Assembly (NCBI GenBank): GCA_036426205.1 | Contig: CM071568.1 | Location: 219,587,216 to 219,651,215 of the forward strand | Length of the DNA: 64,000 nt | DNA from: Ascaphus truei | Lineage: Eukaryota; Chordata; Amphibia; Anura; Ascaphidae | Direction: 5' to 3' | Notes under the pieces: generated by a model | Told to the model about the DNA's origin: nothing | Seen by the model: the letters and a program-made list of their open reading frames with translations, nothing else | Databases searched by the model: none | Shown: positions 35,280 through 45,723 of the stretch, piece after piece | How positions within the stretch are numbered: position 1 is the first letter of the stretch | How the letters are laid out: the number at the start of each line of letters is the position of its first letter | Made by a program: the position numbers and the translations under genes

Positions 35280-37298
35280 TATGGGTTGCACACCTTTCTT
35301 TTCTCTGCTGTGTGCACAAAGGGATGTGGCACCGGTATGTTATTGTTGCACAGGTTATATAATCCCTCTTCAATTGTACTTTAGTTGTGTGTATGTGAAT
35401 ACAACTTGGGTAACAAAGCAATAATATTTTAGCATTGTGTTATTCCTTATGCTAAGACAAAACACATATTATGCCCATAATCATTCATGCTTCTAGTATG
35501 CTTACATACAATGTTATTGGTGCAGTGTAACATGTACATCCAGATGATGTGTACACCAGGCTGATTTACATTTTGAATGTCATTAAATATACATGGTGTT
35601 GCACATTTAACACCAAATACACACTTTGATGTGTTCTTTACGGTACTGAAGATGGCATGTCAATGTTTGCAATTTATATATTGTTCCTTTGCATTATAGG
35701 TATATTTGCAGTATGACTGATCATGGTATGTATATTTGCTGACATCTCTCATAAGATGTGGCTACCTCAATCTTCCTATAATTATTGGAACTAAAAAACC
35801 AACATATTGGTTTAAACACAAATGTTACATATATGTACTTTCTGTATCATGTATATGCATTTAGCTACTCTTGAGCTTTCATGTGCATTGTATTACAAAA
35901 TGATTACTCACATTTCATCACATTTTATGTATGTTTCCTTATAATTTCCATTAATGTAATATAGAGGTGGTTGGAGAAAAGGGGATAACTGTACTTATTT
36001 GTTTACTTACGGGAGCACATTCATCACTAGCATAGACACACTTTTTAAGACAACTGTTTGTGTCTCTATCAATTGGTGTAGGATCCATGTATAACACCGA
36101 CAAATGATAACACCAGCTTTATTATGGTAGCTTATATCATCATATTGACTATACTATGTATTGCTAAACGATTAATAAACACAGTAAACTATAGTTAGTT
36201 AGGTTAATGAAATATACACAGAAACGTACTTCATAACATGATGGTGATGTCATATTCAGAACATCATGCATTGGAGGGGACCATAACATCTGGCCAGTAA
36301 CATTATTTGCTACAGTCCCAAACCATTTTATCTACATACCCATGTAACAAGAGATTTTAAAAATAAATGGCTACTTGGTTGTAAGTGTCCTTTACATTGG
36401 GAGAAGGAGTGGCTCACTGAGTAAAGACACACACTGGCACTGAGAGTTTGAAGCAGGGGAGTCTGGTTCAATTCCCGGTGTGGGCTCCTTGTGACCTTGG
36501 CCAAGTCACTTTATCTCCCTGTGCCTCATGCGGCAAAAAAACATTTGTACGTTCCACGGGCCAGGGACCTCAGGCTGAAACATGTGTCTGTAAATCGCTG
36601 CGTACAACTAGCAGCCCTATACATGAACATGCTCATATTATTATTATTATTGTTACATAGTTTCGACAGTCATACGTTCCATTACATATTAGAATACACA
36701 AATGTGTTAGCAGAGTGGGAATGGTTGTTATATATAAAACACACCATGTCATAAAATGTTAGTAGTCATTAAAGAACACTCAATAAAAATTCATGAGGCA
36801 CTCTTTTGCAACATCATTATGTTAATTAAGTGCTTATGCAATATAGGCATAAGGGTATCACATTTTTTGATTAAAGGACAAAATTACAATGGCCAAGCAA
36901 GGCAAAGGTAAGTAATAATTTACACATAATCCTGCTGTACACGTACAAGAAAGATGTTTGCACTTACTTAGGTGTTTTTATAATTGCATGTGACTAATAT
37001 GCATATGCAATTCTTACATCAATTAACACACCCAAATGCAATGTTTTGCTGCAAAGTCAATGGCAGCTTCTCTAAACTTAGCAACTGGCTCCTGGTGGAC
37101 CATTACTAAACAGACGATTAAAACATAAATATTTATAACACAATTAATTATGAGTGTTAACATTTCCAAAACTTCACGTGTACAAGAACATAGTTGAAAG
37201 TTTGGAAACAACACAGTCTTCAGCATACATACAATAGTAATTAGATAATCTGAAGTCAACAAAACAAGGCCAAAGACATATTTTCTGAATTATAACAT
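35280..37298. other. intergenic region between the two convergent Harbinger genes
   Basis: AT-rich, no ORF of interest except the SINE at about 36,400-36,660. The 3' ends of both genes point into it. Confidence 0.5.
36400..36660 (+). mobile_element. tRNA-derived CORE-SINE (MIR-type)
   Basis: A box-like gtggctcactgag at 36,409-36,421 and B box ggttcaattcc at 36,465-36,475 mark a tRNA-derived Pol III promoter. They are followed by the CORE segment ttgtgaccttggccaagtca and tctccctgtgcctca, the segment known from MIR. The 3' part (gcgtacaactagcagcccta) ends in an (ATT)n tail at about 36,637. Diverged but nearly complete. It sits in the gap between the transposon genes, so it does not break either. 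Confidence 0.8.
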
Positions 37299-40200
37299 TT
37301 ATTTTTTTTGTTCCTTTTGCGAGCGAGTAACAGGCCTGCTTGTTGTCTCTTGAATTTTCCTTTTTCTTTTGCCACCAACTTTAGGCACAACAGAGCCACT
37401 TTGAGTGGCCTCTGGCACTTCACGGGCAGGGCTTGTGGCCAGTGACTCACCTACAGGGCTTGTGGCCAGTGACTCACCTACAGGGCTTGTGGCCAGTGAC
37501 TCACCTACAGGGCTTGTGGCCAGTGACTCACCTACAGGGCTTTTGGGCAGTGACTCACCTACAGGGCTTTTGGGCAGTGATTCACCTACAGGGCTTTTGG
37601 GCAGCGATTCACCTACAGGGCTTTTGGGCAGTGATTCACCTACAGGGCTTTTGGGCAGCGATTCACCTACAGGGCTTTTGGGCAGTGACTCACCTACAGG
37701 GCTTGTGGGTACTGACTGTTCACGGACAGGGCTTGTGGCAAGTGACTCACCGACAGAGCTTGTGCCCACTGACACATGTGAGCAAGTTGGTAGACACTGC
37801 ACAAGTGATGGTCGGTCTGTTTCATGTGAGTCTTTTTTTGTTTTTGACCAAAAACTGGTCAGTAGTAACTGCTTGTATTTTCTTTTTGTGGCCTCCTTTG
37901 TAGGTGTCAGCTGCTGAATTTGTACAGATGGCAGCGGTAGGATGTCGTCAGGAACCTGCACAGCAATGTCTGCTACTTGACCTGTAACATTTGGGCCTGG
38001 TGAATGAATATCAGATGAATGTGGTGAAAACTGACCTGCATGAACAGATCCTGGCTGTGAGGTGTTGAATTGTGGTACATTAGTCATTCTCCAGTAATTA
38101 GCTTGTGTTTGCTGAACAACTAATGCTTCGAATGAGGTGTTGATTTTTTGCAACTGTTTAGGCACTTCAATGAAGACTCTGTGGAGATGTGCCAATTGTG
38201 ATACTGTTTCTTCCTGCAGTCCAATCATTCTTTCCAGCACTGTCATCATGTCTGAATGGCGACGATTTTCTGCGTCCACTATTTTTCCCTCTGAAGCTAC
38301 AATTGCATCGTATGTGAAAGTTGATGGACGATTTGGCGGTACAACAGTTTCTATTGGCACCTCTTCATGGTCACATGATTGTATTTCAGTCTCTTCTGCG
38401 GCGTCATCCTCATCATACTCATCATCCTCATCACCATGATGTTCTAAAAAGAAATGTACACATTATTAAATGGCATGTTAATGTATGCTGTGTTACTATG
38501 TAATTGTACTGTGTCCTAAGTAACACCTAACATGTTAGCATACGTTTTATAACCTCACATTAAAAACTACCTTGACTTACGAATAATGTTTGGACTCAGT
38601 ATGAAATATGAATGAATGAAAAGTTGCTCTAAACTCAGAAGTCCTACATGATAGTTCACATCACTAACACAATACATGTTGCCTTACACTTAATTTGCAC
38701 TGACACTAAGTAATCCTATTTAAAGAAGATGTGCAAAACAAATAATGAACATGACAACATAACATATAGAAGAGCACATATTATATGGCCAGCAAATGAT
38801 ACACTCACCTTCTAGTTGTGTTGAGCTGGCTGACCCAGGTGAAGACACTTGTTCCATCTCAGGTGACACATGTCCTCCAGGGGCAACTATATATAACAAT
38901 AACATAAGTTTTACATTTACATGTGTAAATATTGAACAAACACTTATTGTATGTTCTGTATTTATGATTAACTAACAACATCAGTTCCTTAACCGAAAAT
39001 GTGTGTGAAAGTGAACATAAATAGTTGTAATAACACTGTACATGCCTGTGTACTTAGAACTTTTGAGTTTCCTAACATAAAACATACTATGTTCCTGCAG
39101 TAATGCGTGAGGATAAATAGATAAAATTTGTACATAAAAATCATATGTTGTGTAGTGATATCAGTATCATAATGTACATAACTATCATGAGATGACCATT
39201 CACAATGGTTATCATGAAGGTGGTCATATTGCAAAAAGTGTTGTTTTTGGTAGAGGATATGTGTGGTACATTAATCGAAGATGTGGCACACCTGAATGTG
39301 GCTGTGACTCAACAAGACAACACATGCAGTGTGTGATAATGTGTCTTTGATAGTAGTTCAACTATAGATATGAGTGAACTAATGTGTGACGTACGCTTTG
39401 ATAAGTAATGAGTTGTTGGGGCATTTAGTAGCTAGAGTTAAGCTTTCAAATGAGTGTGATTAACTTCAGTTGTGCTATTCAGGTTGTAAGAAAGGTATTC
39501 CCTTCCCCAAAAAGCCTAATCAGCCACACCTTTCAATTACTTGAAACAGGTGAAAATGGTGTGAACTAAGTTGACCGTGAAATGAGGCTGTAATTAGTGT
39601 GTGTGCTGAACCCCACCCCCTCTGTTGAAGTGTATGCTGTGATGAGATATTAATTGCAGCTGCTTTAACACAATGGTAGATGAGCTAAGTAGTCATCTGC
39701 AGTGTTTAAGTTATGAAAACAATGACATAACATATGATACGTGTGCCTCATTATGCTGTCTGTATATGACATAAAGCAAAAATGGACCTTTTCATAAGCA
39801 ACTATAGATGTGTTAGTGCCAGTGATGTTTGTAGGCCGTTACATGCAATTTCTTTGATGCATGCTTAAAATAGGCAGTAATGTCATGTTTGTCGGAGTAA
39901 AATCAATAAAATACACAATAATATGATACATATTTCTGTTCTGTACCTGTAGCTACTAATAATTTCTCATGAACATGTGTTACACATGTGTACTACCCTG
40001 TTGTTCCCCATCTTCGCCCACCATCAATTGCTTCCACTGCAGCTATGCATTTTGGGAATTCACATGTAAATGAGCACGCAATGGCACGTGCTATATTAGT
40101 TACTGCTTTTAGTAGGACTACTACATATATGTCTATTTTGAGATATATATATACAGAATCAGACATATACATATATAGATGCAGGTATGCTTATATTGTG

Positions 40201-41553
40201 AAGACAGTATAAAAAGCAGTGTAAATATGCAAAATAACTGTAAGCAACGACACGCCTAGTACAGTAATATTTATCACCTGCTGGAAATTGTGACGGATAA
40301 ATTCCAATGTCACGGTCACCAGCCAAGCCTTCCACGACGACCGTAAGTAATTTTGGCCGAAGCAGCTCCTCCAATGGAGTCAATATGAGACGTTGTGGTG
40401 TGGGCCCACCTCCAGTGCCAGTAGCATGCACGCGTTGGTCTTGTATTTTCTTTTTCAATTTGGACCTAATATCATCAAATCTTTTCCGACAATGATACTT
40501 GTCCCTGACACTATTCCCACAGGCATTGACACCAATGACTATTGTGTCCCACATTTCTTTTTTGCTTGCTGCACTTGTCCGCCCTTGAAAAACATATAAA
40601 AGATATGAGGTAAATTAATAATAATATAAGCACCAGTTTCCTACACTGCTAGCTGTTCCAAGAGATAGCAAACATGCTGTTTTATGTGTAATATGTGAAG
40701 CACATGAGCATTCACTACTAAACCTATACATGTAAGCAAGGTTGCATTCATATTGTATGCAGTTCTGGCAAATTGACCGCCTGTGTTTATTTGTCCTTGT
40801 AAGGCATGATAAAAAGCTGTGTTTCCACACTAATGAACATAGAAAGATATTGTGTACCCATATTTGCATATGAACAAAACTCAGATGACCTAGGATCACA
40901 TGTATTTGAATAATAAATGTAAAGTTACACTTACCTACTAAATGTCCATAGAGACTGTCATAGTGCTCCAGAATGCCAGTGACAAGAGCCCTATTTTCCT
41001 GGTCATTGAAGCGAGGATTACGTGGCTTCTCCACACGTTTCTTCCGAGCAGGTTTAGGGTCAGAGCTTGGCTGGTGCTGACTGGACTCTCCTTGTTCCAA
41101 TGGAAGAGCCTCCAAAAGCTGGCCACCAGCAAGCACGCCACCACCAGACACCCCATCAGCAACTGCGCCACCAGCAGCACTCCCAGCACCAGCACTCCCA
41201 CTCCTAGCACCAGCACTCACACTCCTAGCACCAGCACTCACACTCCTAGCACCAGCACTCACACTCCTAGCACCAGCACTCCCAGCACCAGCACTCCCAC
41301 TCACAGCAACAGCACTCCCACTCCCAACAACAGCACTCCCACTCCCAACAACAGCACTCCCACTCCCAGCAACAGCACTCCCACTCCCAGCAACAGCACT
41401 CCCACTCCCAGCAACAGCACTCCCACTCCCAGCAACACCTCTCGGTGCACCAGCAACATCACTCCCCTGAACAGTACATTCACTCCGACGCGTACTCCCA
41501 CGAGTAGCACTCCCACTCCCACCAGCATCACTCTTCCCACGCTTTGCGGGCAT
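37299..41553 (-). CDS. Harbinger accessory protein, Myb/SANT-like, 4 exons
   Basis: Exons (plus coordinates, transcribed leftward): 41,553-40,935; 40,583-40,278; 38,886-38,809; 38,443-37,299. All junctions are GT...AG and in phase 1, giving 715 residues with no stop. The start is ATG at 41,553 (MPAKRGKS). Residues about 50-130 are heptapeptide repeats (AGSGSAV, GARSVSA). A Myb/SANT trihelix spans about 178-257 (NPRFNDQENRALVTGILEHY across the first intron to RKRFDDIRSKLKKKI). An acidic run follows at 335-353, a likely coiled coil at 400-440 (VLERMIGLQEETVSQLAHLH), nonapeptide repeats (VGESLPKSP) at about 563-673, and a basic C-terminus (GKRKRKIQ). Such partners bind the element ends and carry the transposase into the nucleus (family knowledge). 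It is longer than usual because of the two repeat blocks. The start could lie further upstream if a 5' exon was missed. Confidence 0.85.
37420..37760 (-). repeat. 27-bp coding minisatellite (VGESLxxSP)
   Basis: About eleven 27-bp units (ctacagggctt...gtgactcac) in the last exon of the Myb-like gene. Two unit types occur in blocks: VGESLATSP and VGESLPKSP. Unit length is a multiple of three, so length change keeps the frame. Confidence 0.9.
38444..40934 (-). other. introns of the Myb-like gene
   Basis: Introns 38,444-38,808, 38,887-40,277 and 40,584-40,934 hold no recognised gene. A segment near 40,035-40,090 (cactgcagctatgcattttg...taaatgagcacgcaat) resembles the direct repeats at 20.9 and 21.3 kb, and a short AT tract lies near 40,145. 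Confidence 0.5.
41165..41450 (-). repeat. 21-bp coding minisatellite (heptapeptide repeats)
   Basis: Units of 21 bp encode AGSGSAV and GARSVSA types in the first exon of the Myb-like gene. The antisense ORF through this tract is an artefact of the repeat. Confidence 0.9.
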
Positions 41554-41779
41554 ACTTCCAGCACTCACAAAAAACAGACAAGAAATGTACAGGCAATCAC
41601 ACGACCCACTTCCACATATAAAACAAGACAAAGATGTAAACAAAACAACAAAGGACAAAGCTCACCCAATACACAACAAGTCTCTCAGTCAATATGCAAA
41701 TCTTCAATCGTCCAGCTCTGTGTGTCTCTCTCTCTCTCTCACTCCCAACAACACAGAGAATGATTAGCAGTACACGTTG

Positions 41780-41789
41780 CCTTTAAATA
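41780..41789 (-). promoter_or_regulatory. TATA-like box of the Myb-like gene
   Basis: TATTTAAAGG on the minus strand, about 230 bp before the predicted ATG, identical to the transposase box at 33,824. Confidence 0.5.
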
Positions 41790-42027
41790 TGGCGCGCAAT
41801 CAAAAACATGCTTGTTTCGCCTGATTCAGCAAGATTTGTGATTGTGCAACCTAACAGCACCCCGCCACGCACGCCGATACACCTGTGTGTGATCGGCTCA
41901 TCATCGTGAGAGTGGGCGGATTTGTTTTCGGCTTGATTTTGAATGTATTCGGCACTTACTGCATACGGAGAGGGAAAAACGCCAATAACATGACTAATCG
42001 ATAAGCTTGCCGATTTCACATAATCGT

Positions 42028-42046
42028 CGCTTACTGCATGAGGCCC
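42028..42046 (-). repeat. right terminal inverted repeat of the Harbinger element
   Basis: cgcttactgcatgaggccc, the exact complement of the left end. Adjacent subterminal DNA has cgataagcttgccgat. Confidence 0.9.
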
Positions 42047-42278
42047 ATAGAGTGTAATTCATAACATCCCAGGGCGAGAAACTAGAGGCCTGGTGGTCCC
42101 CACGTGGGTACCCCAAAATAGGTCTCCTAATAGTGATATACTCAACCCTGGGGAAATAACTCAAGTCAGTCCAGCACTGGATGGTAGGAGTATAATGGGC
42201 TATAGCTCTTTACCTTCCTTGGTGGTGTCCTCGGCTGATGGATCAATTCCAGCGTGCTGTCCTCTGAAGGTAAACACA

Positions 42279-42640
42279 AACAGCAAGGATGAAGAGGAGC
42301 ACAGCAGCGTTTCCCAGCAGCTTCCAGCTAGTAGATCACCAAAAAATAAGGGTAACTCCAAGCAGGGATAAGTATTAAAAGGAGATTTAATGGTCAGTTA
42401 CAGAGAACAAACAATGGCAGGAACGCACCTACGCGTTTCGTCCGTAAAGGACTTTCTCAAGGTGTAAAGTCCTTTACGGACGAAACGCGTAGGTGCGTTC
42501 CTGACATTGTTTGTTCTCTGTAACTGACCATTAAATCTCCTTTTAATACTTATCCCTGCTTGGAGTTACCCTTTTTTTGGCGATCTACTAGCTGGAAGCT
42601 GCTGGGAAACGCTGCTGTGCTCCCCTTCATCCTTGCTGTT
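42279..42640. repeat. 362-bp near-perfect palindrome
   Basis: Arms of about 175 bp: aacagcaaggatgaag at 42,279 pairs with cttcatccttgctgtt ending at 42,640. The centre is ggacttt-ctcaaggtgt-aaagtcc near 42,456-42,465. Differences between arms are few (for example gatcacc/ggcgatc and caatggc/gacattg). The centre holds two opposed copies of acgcgtttcgtccgtaaagg. No gene. Confidence 0.9.
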
Positions 42641-43470
42641 AGTAGCCTCGATAATCTTATCGGGACTCGGGAATTGCAATTGTATCAAAGATTCTTTTCG
42701 CCAACAAAAGCTGGCGAGAAGGGTTGTGAGAGAGGGACTTGAATGAATTTTTCATGCATCGGATTGATGCTGGGCGTCTCCGGAGGTGATACACATTAAT
42801 ACCAACACTGGAGACCCCCGCATCAATTAGATGCATAAAAATGCATTTATAGGCAGCTTAATTACCGTAGCAGCTAACGGCTAAGACAATGAAGGGGTTA
42901 ACTACCCGTGTCCTTTTTTTGAGGGTAGCAGGACAGGATAACCCCTTCATTAACAGTGCGGTTCCCACCACTATGGTAATGAAGGGGTTAACTCCCCCCC
43001 GCAACCTTCCTGGCAGATATAACCACCCACCCTGGGGCTAATACCCCCTTCATCAACCCCCTCTGCCCCCAATAAACAGGCTATTCAAGTTTAACCCCTT
43101 CATTCCCATAGCAGATAGCAACTAAGGTAATTAAGCTGTTTTTATTTTAATTTTAATACAAGTGAGCAGGGGTCTCCGGAGCAGAGCTACATTGATTTCT
43201 GGTCCAGTGACCCCCTGCTTAGAGAGATACATTTTTATAAAAAAACTGCGATTGCTTGCGATAGCTGTGCAGGGAGAGGCGGCTCACTCTGTGCTCTGCA
43301 GCCAGATCGTACGGGGGACAACTTTGAGTGAAGCTGAGATCTCATAGCTGCTTTCCCGTACGGTTTGGGCATTTTCCAGGCCGCACGGTTTGAGGTGTTC
43401 AGAGTCTTTCTGAGAGTCTTTCTGAATACTGTGATAACTTAACTGATAAACCGTTCGGAGAGAACATGCC
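42641..43470. mobile_element. non-autonomous Harbinger-type fragment
   Basis: Contains gcctcgataatcttatcggg, a catgcatcgg...gcgtctccgga hairpin (42,750-42,850), TTAACCCC foldbacks (42,885-42,990), and gtgagcaggggtctccggagcagagc with a gtgcagggagaggcgg segment shared with 18.75 and 48.95 kb. Ends not identified. Confidence 0.5.
42885..42995. repeat. TTAACCCC foldback modules
   Basis: aatgaaggggttaactaccc at 42,889, then ataaccccttcattaacagt and atggtaatgaaggggttaac at 42,939-42,982 form an inverted repeat. Confidence 0.7.
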
Positions 43471-44603
43471 AAAGAGATAGCAGAAAAGTTATCAAACCTA
43501 CTAGGATTGGCCCCAATGTCACTGGAGAGACAGTGTTAAGAAAACAAAACGCTGTGGCTCCATGGACAGTAACTGCCTGTGGGGGGTCCGTTCTTCCAAA
43601 TGCAACCTCCACTGAAAGATTTCCCCCTGCGGGTGATAGCCGTAGTCAGAATTCCGTGGCTCCCCCGGTAGCACAAATATGAATAGTTTAGTCTGGCTAC
43701 ATCTGTATAGTTTCATTTAACTTGTAAAATTGTATGCTAAATACTTGGATTTAATTAATAGGTCTTTTGATTATAAGATGAATAGTGCACAGATACCATT
43801 TTCTATATGTTTGGTCTTATACTGTACCTGATGCTCTTATCCCTTTATTGTAAATTTAGTTAAAAAGTACCACATTCTTACCACTAGTAGTTTAGGAATT
43901 CTTCCAAGATTTTAAAGGCTTCTCGCAGAGGATATGCATACAGATGTGCTGCTCTGAGTCTGCACTCTGATAGTATGCCATTCTACCCATTACGATAGAT
44001 TGAAAGATTCTTTGTATCCAGCATTCCAACAATGTGAAATACAACCAAAAAATGTATATGCTGAAAAATAGTGCTAAAAACAGAGTTGAAGAAATAGGTG
44101 TTCAAAATCAAACCAACATAAGTTCTAAATGCTCTCACCTAGTTTTTGCTATACCTTTCTTTAACTGTATTCTTCTCCTATTAAATAATGCATACATGGT
44201 TGCCCCAATATAACAATTAATTAATTAATATTACGTGGGGCATAACTGGACCAAAGTAGCTTTACAGATTGACACTAAGAGATCAATCTTAATTCTATGA
44301 AAAATGGATAAGCATTTACAATTTATGCTTACATACACAATAACTTTCTGTGTATTTTGGTATATGGCTTCATGCCAGTTTTAATGCATTATGCACCCAT
44401 CAGGTGACCAAAATAGTGAATAATGAACATATCTTCTGTCTCAAAGAACATTCTAAATGTTTTATTTCAAGTATATGTATAAGAGAAAGAAATGTCTTGA
44501 GGTGATTTCAGTGCTTTTGTACCAGGTGATGCTGGTAGATACTGTTTTAAACATAGTATCAGCTCCATCTCTAAATGTTTATATCTCCCTACATTCTTTT
44601 GGC
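43471..44603. other. gene-free stretch
   Basis: No gene or repeat boundary recognised. An attaattaattaat run lies near 44,216. Confidence 0.4.
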
Positions 44604-44706
44604 CCAGATTCACAAAAGGGTGCTAAGCTTCAGCAGGCCTCAGCTCCCATTCATATAAATGGGAGTAAAAGCATACTAAAGCTTAGCACCCTTTCGGTGG
44701 ATCTGG
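44604..44706. mobile_element. compact 103-bp foldback MITE
   Basis: Left cccagattcacaaaagggtg plus ctaagctt pairs with aagcttag plus caccctttcggtggatctgg. The middle, ctcccattcatataaatgggag, is a second small palindrome. Flanks do not show a clear duplication. Confidence 0.6.
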
Positions 44707-45723
44707 ATTTATGTACAGGACTACATATGAAGTACTTGGGTTTCCCTAATTGGTACAATGTAGATTATACGCTTTTAGTGTTCTGATACATTTATGGTTT
44801 TTAATAATAACTCCAATCTTTTTCCTTTCATGTACCAAGCACAATTTTAGTACAGTGGGTTTTTTTTGTTTGTATGTCTGTTTTTTATGAACTAACAGAA
44901 AAAATGACACAAAATAAAAAAAATCATTAGTAAATAGAGAAATATTGCATTAAACAAACAAAAGACACAGATCGTCTGTAGTAGCAGAACACGCTGTATA
45001 CGGCTGTTTGGTGTGAAAACCTGAACTTTAGAACAGGAGATGAGCTGGGTTCATCTAACACCAACAAACATGATATAGCCACAGGGCATTTCACCCTGGT
45101 TAAATACCAGATGAATTAAAGGCTGTTGCCAGCAGCTGTGATGAATGTCACTGGGATGCAGGCTGATTGCTTGCTGAGTGCTCTGAGTGAAGTATGTCGG
45201 ATCCTTTTTCGTTAAGGTCAGCATGCATTTCTAATGGTTCATCTGTGGGGCTTTGCTAGAGGCGGAGAAAGGAACACAGGTGCCGAAAAATGTCTCTTCG
45301 AAGAAGTGTCCGGTAAAAAAATAAAAGACTGAAAATGTCAGATAAGCCATGCAGTCTACAACGGAAATTAATCCACTAATTAAGAGCCACTTAATTGCAC
45401 TGCATGGCATTAGGATGTGCAAATGTTTAGCACAGTATGTTGTCTCAAAGGTACCAAAATCACAGAAGTAACCTTACGACAGAGGTGTTACAAATGCCTT
45501 GTCTTAGGAATACTCTGAGGCTTTATTTTTTCTAGGGCTCTGGGGTACAGATGTAATGTCACAAGGGACCTCTTATCCTTTCCAGATCATTACTTGAATG
45601 AATCTCAGTACTGAGGATTCGCTGTCCTGTTTCTTTTTTTCTTTTTAAAGAAAGTTAAATACCAAATGCTATAAAATAGGACATTGACTTAAAGCAGCAC
45701 CCCCTCCCCCGACCCTAATACTA
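44707..45723. other. gene-free stretch, possible conserved noncoding DNA
   Basis: No transposon signature is seen between about 45,080 and 45,480. A cluster of homeodomain-type cores (gaaattaatccactaattaa, ccacttaattgc) lies at 45,363-45,398. Function cannot be judged from one sequence. Confidence 0.3.

Larger units (their letters stand above)
32544..42046 (+). mobile_element. full-length, apparently autonomous Harbinger transposon (9.5 kb)
   Basis: The ends are 19-bp perfect inverted repeats (GGGCCTCATGCAGTAAGCG), flanked by ATA at 32,541-32,543 and 42,047-42,049, fitting the 3-bp duplication of PIF/Harbinger. Inside are two convergent spliced genes: a DDE transposase on plus and a Myb/SANT-like protein on minus. 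Both are open throughout after predicted splicing. A CORE-SINE lies in the intergenic gap. At 9.5 kb it is long for the superfamily because of extended noncoding flanks (32.6-33.8 and 35.3-37.3 kb) and large introns in the Myb gene. Caution: other right ends in the window are also followed by ATAGAG, so the duplication could partly be chance. Confidence 0.9.

Noticed and set aside
36409..36480. tRNA gene
   Set aside because: A and B boxes are present, but no cloverleaf with acceptor stem; the CORE segment and ATT tail show a SINE.
37420..37760. Possible CRISPR array (regular 27-bp repeats)
   Set aside because: Head-to-tail repeats without unique spacers, within a coding exon of a eukaryotic transposon.
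37405..37917. Plus-strand ORFs of repeated LGSDSPTG and FWAVTHLQG
   Set aside because: Antisense shadows of the 27-bp repeats of the Myb-like gene.
40942..41763. 273-residue plus-strand ORF rich in S, T, P and N
   Set aside because: Antisense of the 21-bp coding minisatellite in the Myb-like gene; the minus frame has the Myb domain and proper splice sites.
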